From Salinibacterium sp. (GTDB lineage: Bacteria > Actinomycetota > Actinomycetes > Actinomycetales > Microbacteriaceae), in contig JADGNA010000006.1 of assembly GCA_015234465.1 (NCBI GenBank), positions 211,955 to 275,954 on the forward strand: DNA of 64,000 bases, in the 5' to 3' direction. Within the stretch, counting starts at the first letter, position 1. The number at the start of each line of letters is the position of its first letter. The notes under the pieces are model-generated. The model saw only the letters and a program-made list of their open reading frames with translations. It searched no databases and was not told where the DNA came from. The translations under genes and the position numbers were made by a program. Of this stretch, positions 61,546 through 64,000 are shown piece after piece.

Positions 61546-62574
61546 TCAGCGTGCGATGCGCAAGGCGTCGAGCAGCGGCCCGGTCACGTCGATCGCGAAG
61601 ATCGCCATCCCGGAACCCCACACGGCAGCGGATGCCGCGCGCACGAGATCCGCAAAACTCCCGGCTTCCACGAGCTCGAGCGTGCGCCCCTCAAGCCGCA
61701 CGGCAGACGTACCCACGCGCGTGACACCATCAGCCTCGGTGACGACCTCGGGATAGGGCGCGTCGAGCTCCGACAGGTCGCCCAGGATCACATCGGGACG
61801 CATCGAGGGGTCGGCCGCGAGCAACTGGCGCGCCCCGTCGATGCCCGTCAGCACGAGCGCCGAACGAAGGCCAGCCCGGTTGGCGCCGAGAATGTCGGTG
61901 TCGAGCCGGTCGCCCACGAACAGGGCGGTGCGTGCACCGAAACGTTCCATCGCCGCCTCGAAGATGGGCGTCTCGGGCTTGCCCGCGATCACGGGCAGTC
62001 TCGCCACGGCCGTGTGCACGGCAGAGACGAGGGTTCCGTTGCCCGGCGCGACGCCTCGCGCCAGCGGGATCGTCCAGTCGTTGTTCGTCGCGACCCAGTG
62101 CCGCTCGGCGTGGTCACCCTGCAGGGCATATGCCGCCTCGGCCAGGTCCTTCCACCCGACCTCGGGCGAGAAGCCCTGCACGACGGCAGCCGTCGCGTCA
62201 CTCGCGGTGCGCACCGGCTTGAGCCCCGCGCGCTCAACCTCCACGATGAGGCCCTCTCCCCCGACCACGAGCACCTCGGCACCCTCGTCGACGAGCCCAA
62301 GCAGCAGTCGCGCCGCCGCCTGCGAGGAGGTGACGACATCCGATTCGGATGCCGGCAGGCCGAGGCGCTGCAGGTGCTCGGCCACCGAGGCCGCCGTGCG
62401 CGACGCGTTGTTCGTCAGGTAGCCGACGCGGAGCGTCGTCGAGGTCAGGCTCTCGACTGCAGCAGGGATGGCGTGGTCGCCCTTGTAGACGACCCCGTCA
62501 AGGTCGACCATGACGCAGTCGATACCGCTGAGCGGAGTCTCCCCCGCCTGAAGTGCCGTCGCGCTGCGCTCAAT
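61546..62574 (-). CDS. HAD-superfamily IIA (NagD-like) phosphatase, unusual start
   Basis: The core motifs are VMVDLDGVVYKG (nucleophile Asp), LTNNASR, AGKPETPIFEAA and VGDRLDTDILGANRAG. The first in-frame ATG (62511) falls inside motif I and would remove part of the first strand. No ATG, GTG or TTG lies between it and the upstream gene's stop, but an ATT at 62574-62572 overlaps that stop (ATTGA) and would add 21 residues, the length expected. Substrate probably a sugar phosphate or nucleotide monophosphate. A much longer form starting inside the upstream gene is less likely. Confidence 0.85.
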   Translation of the reverse strand: MERSATALQAGETPLSGIDCVMVDLDGVVYKGDHAIPAAVESLTSTTLRVGYLTNNASRTAASVAEHLQRLGLPASESDVVTSSQAAARLLLGLVDEGAEVLVVGGEGLIVEVERAGLKPVRTASDATAAVVQGFSPEVGWKDLAEAAYALQGDHAERHWVATNNDWTIPLARGVAPGNGTLVSAVHTAVARLPVIAGKPETPIFEAAMERFGARTALFVGDRLDTDILGANRAGLRSALVLTGIDGARQLLAADPSMRPDVILGDLSELDAPYPEVVTEADGVTRVGTSAVRLEGRTLELVEAGSFADLVRAASAAVWGSGMAIFAIDVTGPLLDALRIAR

Positions 62575-63928
62575 CGCTGCTGCTGTCGTCCTTCGGTCCT
62601 GCGCTGTCTGCGTCGATGCGGCCTTCGTCTGGGGCGACCCCGTCGGTGTCGTCGCTGCCGAGTGTGGCGCCTTCGTCGTCGGCTTCCTCTTCAAAAACCT
62701 CAATGACATCCTCTTCGTTCGACACTTCGCCAGCGAGCGCTGCCGCCGCAATATCGGCGCGGCGGTACCAGGCCTCGGCGTCCGCTGCGCGCCCGAGATC
62801 CTCGAGCACCGCGGCGTAGGCCGAGAACAGCGCGGGGCTCCAACTGTAGGCGCGTTGCGGATCCAGCTGCGGGATCTCCAGCTCAAGGAGCGCGGCATCC
62901 GTCTGGCCAAGGTCCAGCCGGGCACCCGACATCGCAATGGCGAGTTCGACCTGGACATCGACGGGCAGCGTCTCGCGCTGGACCGAACGGCCAAGCTCGA
63001 GCGCACGGTCGGGGCGGCCAAGGCCGCGCTCCGAGTCAACCATCATCGGCAGCTGGTCATCCCGGCCAGAGATGCGCCGGTAGGTGCGCAGTTCGCGCAG
63101 CGCCAGGGCGAAGTCACCGACCGCGTAGGCCGTGATCGCGAGGGACTCACGCACGACCGCGATGCGCCCGGCCTTGCGAGCAGCGGATGTCGCGTGGCGG
63201 TGCGCGAGCTCCGGGTCCTCATCGATCAGCCGAGCCGCCATCACGAGGTGGGTCGCGACGACGTCAGCGTTCTCCTTGGCCAGCGTCTTCAGCTGTGCGC
63301 GTGCGACGCGGTCGAGCTGGTCGGGCTTCACATCCGAGGGGATCTGCGGGTCATCGTGCCGGTTGCGCACCGAACGGATGCCGTAGGGGTCACGATCCTC
63401 CATCGGCTCGCGATCGCGGGCATCCCGGTCCCCGCGGGCCGGCTTGCCGTCTTTGGTCCAGACACCGTCCCGGCCGGAACCACCGGGGCGCCGGGGACCG
63501 AAAGGCCGGCCGCCACGCTCGGGTCGAGCACCATCGTTCCAGCGAGGCCGCGACTCGGAGCCGCCGCGTGCTGATCCGGATGCACGCTCGCCGTCGCGAC
63601 GAGGCCGCTCCCCGTCCCTGCGCGGAGCATCGCCATCACGACGCGGACGATCGCCGTCCCGGCGTGGGGCATCGCCGTCACGACGCGTGCGATCACCATC
63701 ACGACGGGGACGAGAGTCGCCGCCCGTCTGGCTCTCCGAACGCCGCGGACGGTCATCACCACGGAAGGGCCGGGGGTTGTCGCCAGCGCTTCGGGCGTCA
63801 CCTCGACCGGTGGCGTCTCGACGCGGGGGCTTGTTGCCACGCGGTTCGCCCTTTGCGGGGCCGCGGCGGTCATCGCGAGCGCCGTCAGGGCGCTCACCTG
63901 GTCGGCGGGGACGATCTGATTCGCTCAC
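62570..63928 (-). CDS. TPR-like protein with Arg/Asp/Gly-rich N-terminal repeats
   Basis: A 452-residue protein. The first 190 residues are disordered and strongly charged, including six tandem seven-residue units of the form R-P-R-R-D-G-D. Residues about 205-400 are helical repeats of tetratricopeptide type (for example HRHATSAARKAGRIAVVRESLAITAYAVGDFALALRELRTYRR). The tail is acidic. It is the first gene after the terminator at 63978, so it may start the long minus-strand run. RGG/RDG-rich tails usually bind RNA; the role is unknown. Confidence 0.85.
   Translation of the reverse strand: MSESDRPRRPGERPDGARDDRRGPAKGEPRGNKPPRRDATGRGDARSAGDNPRPFRGDDRPRRSESQTGGDSRPRRDGDRTRRDGDAPRRDGDRPRRDGDAPRRDGERPRRDGERASGSARGGSESRPRWNDGARPERGGRPFGPRRPGGSGRDGVWTKDGKPARGDRDARDREPMEDRDPYGIRSVRNRHDDPQIPSDVKPDQLDRVARAQLKTLAKENADVVATHLVMAARLIDEDPELAHRHATSAARKAGRIAVVRESLAITAYAVGDFALALRELRTYRRISGRDDQLPMMVDSERGLGRPDRALELGRSVQRETLPVDVQVELAIAMSGARLDLGQTDAALLELEIPQLDPQRAYSWSPALFSAYAAVLEDLGRAADAEAWYRRADIAAAALAGEVSNEEDVIEVFEEEADDEGATLGSDDTDGVAPDEGRIDADSAGPKDDSSSD
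63587..63712 (-). repeat. six in-frame 21-bp repeats coding RxRRDG[DE]
   Basis: Residues 73-114 of the TPR-like protein are six units of seven residues (RPRRDGD, RTRRDGD, APRRDGD, RPRRDGD, APRRDGE, RPRRDGE). The DNA repeats are close copies, and being a multiple of three they can expand or contract without frameshift. Confidence 0.85.
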
Positions 63929-63977
63929 GAAGATTCTCCTGATTGGTCCCGGTGGGTGGGGTCGGGTTAACGGGAAA

Positions 63978-64000
63978 TGGCCACCCCGGTGGGGTGGCCA
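63978..64000 (-). terminator. rho-independent terminator of the gene beyond the window
   Basis: A perfect ten-base stem (TGGCCACCCC) with a three-base loop. On the minus strand it is followed by TTTCCCG, so it ends a minus-strand transcript entering from the right. Confidence 0.7.

Overview
The window looks like a chromosomal segment of a high-GC actinobacterium, most likely Microbacteriaceae. The evidence is the gene order tlyA-nadK-recN-pyrG-nudix-xerD-parA-scpA-scpB-rluB-tyrA-cmk-der, frequent GTG starts, stop/start overlaps of the ATGA or GTGA type, and repeated leaderless starts (a TANNNT box 6-8 nt before the start codon). No species can be named from this.

Layout. 1-5.4 kb: two lipoproteins, an RsbQ-type hydrolase translationally coupled to a PAS-GGDEF-EAL protein, and a zinc alcohol dehydrogenase. 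5.4-41.2 kb: an accessory region, opening with an IS481-like remnant and ending near tRNA-Pro(GGG). It holds a HEPN-like protein, two HNH nucleases, two GIY-YIG-like proteins (one with tandem zinc-ribbon repeats), an IS3 element whose orfB carries a nonsense codon, a second IS3 wreck, and an exported glycosidase-like cluster. It also holds a two-component system beside a secreted peptide and an ABC exporter, a P-loop NTPase, a CoiA-like protein, stand-alone helicase-associated domains, three two-gene operons each ending in a related HTH protein, and a set of degenerate tyrosine-recombinase-like proteins, two of which precede a DDE transposase. 41.2-47.9 kb: tRNA-Pro, three consecutive double-TetR regulators, a nudix enzyme, a luciferase-like oxidoreductase and a beta-lactamase-family hydrolase. 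48-64 kb: a housekeeping block, all on the minus strand, for rRNA maturation, chromosome partition and condensation, nucleotide metabolism, DNA repair and NAD phosphorylation.

How genes work together. The hydrolase/PAS pair probably senses a small molecule and changes c-di-GMP. The kinase/regulator pair, peptide, lipoprotein, fusion protein, ATPase and permease form a plausible envelope or peptide-export module. The strongest candidates for undescribed biology are the catalytically degenerate recombinase-like proteins coupled to a DDE transposase, the three HTH modules with unrelated partners, the tandem zinc-ribbon GIY-YIG protein, and the triple double-TetR array. Two housekeeping genes (tlyA and the HAD phosphatase) appear to lack ordinary start codons. 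All functional statements come from reading motifs; no searches were run.
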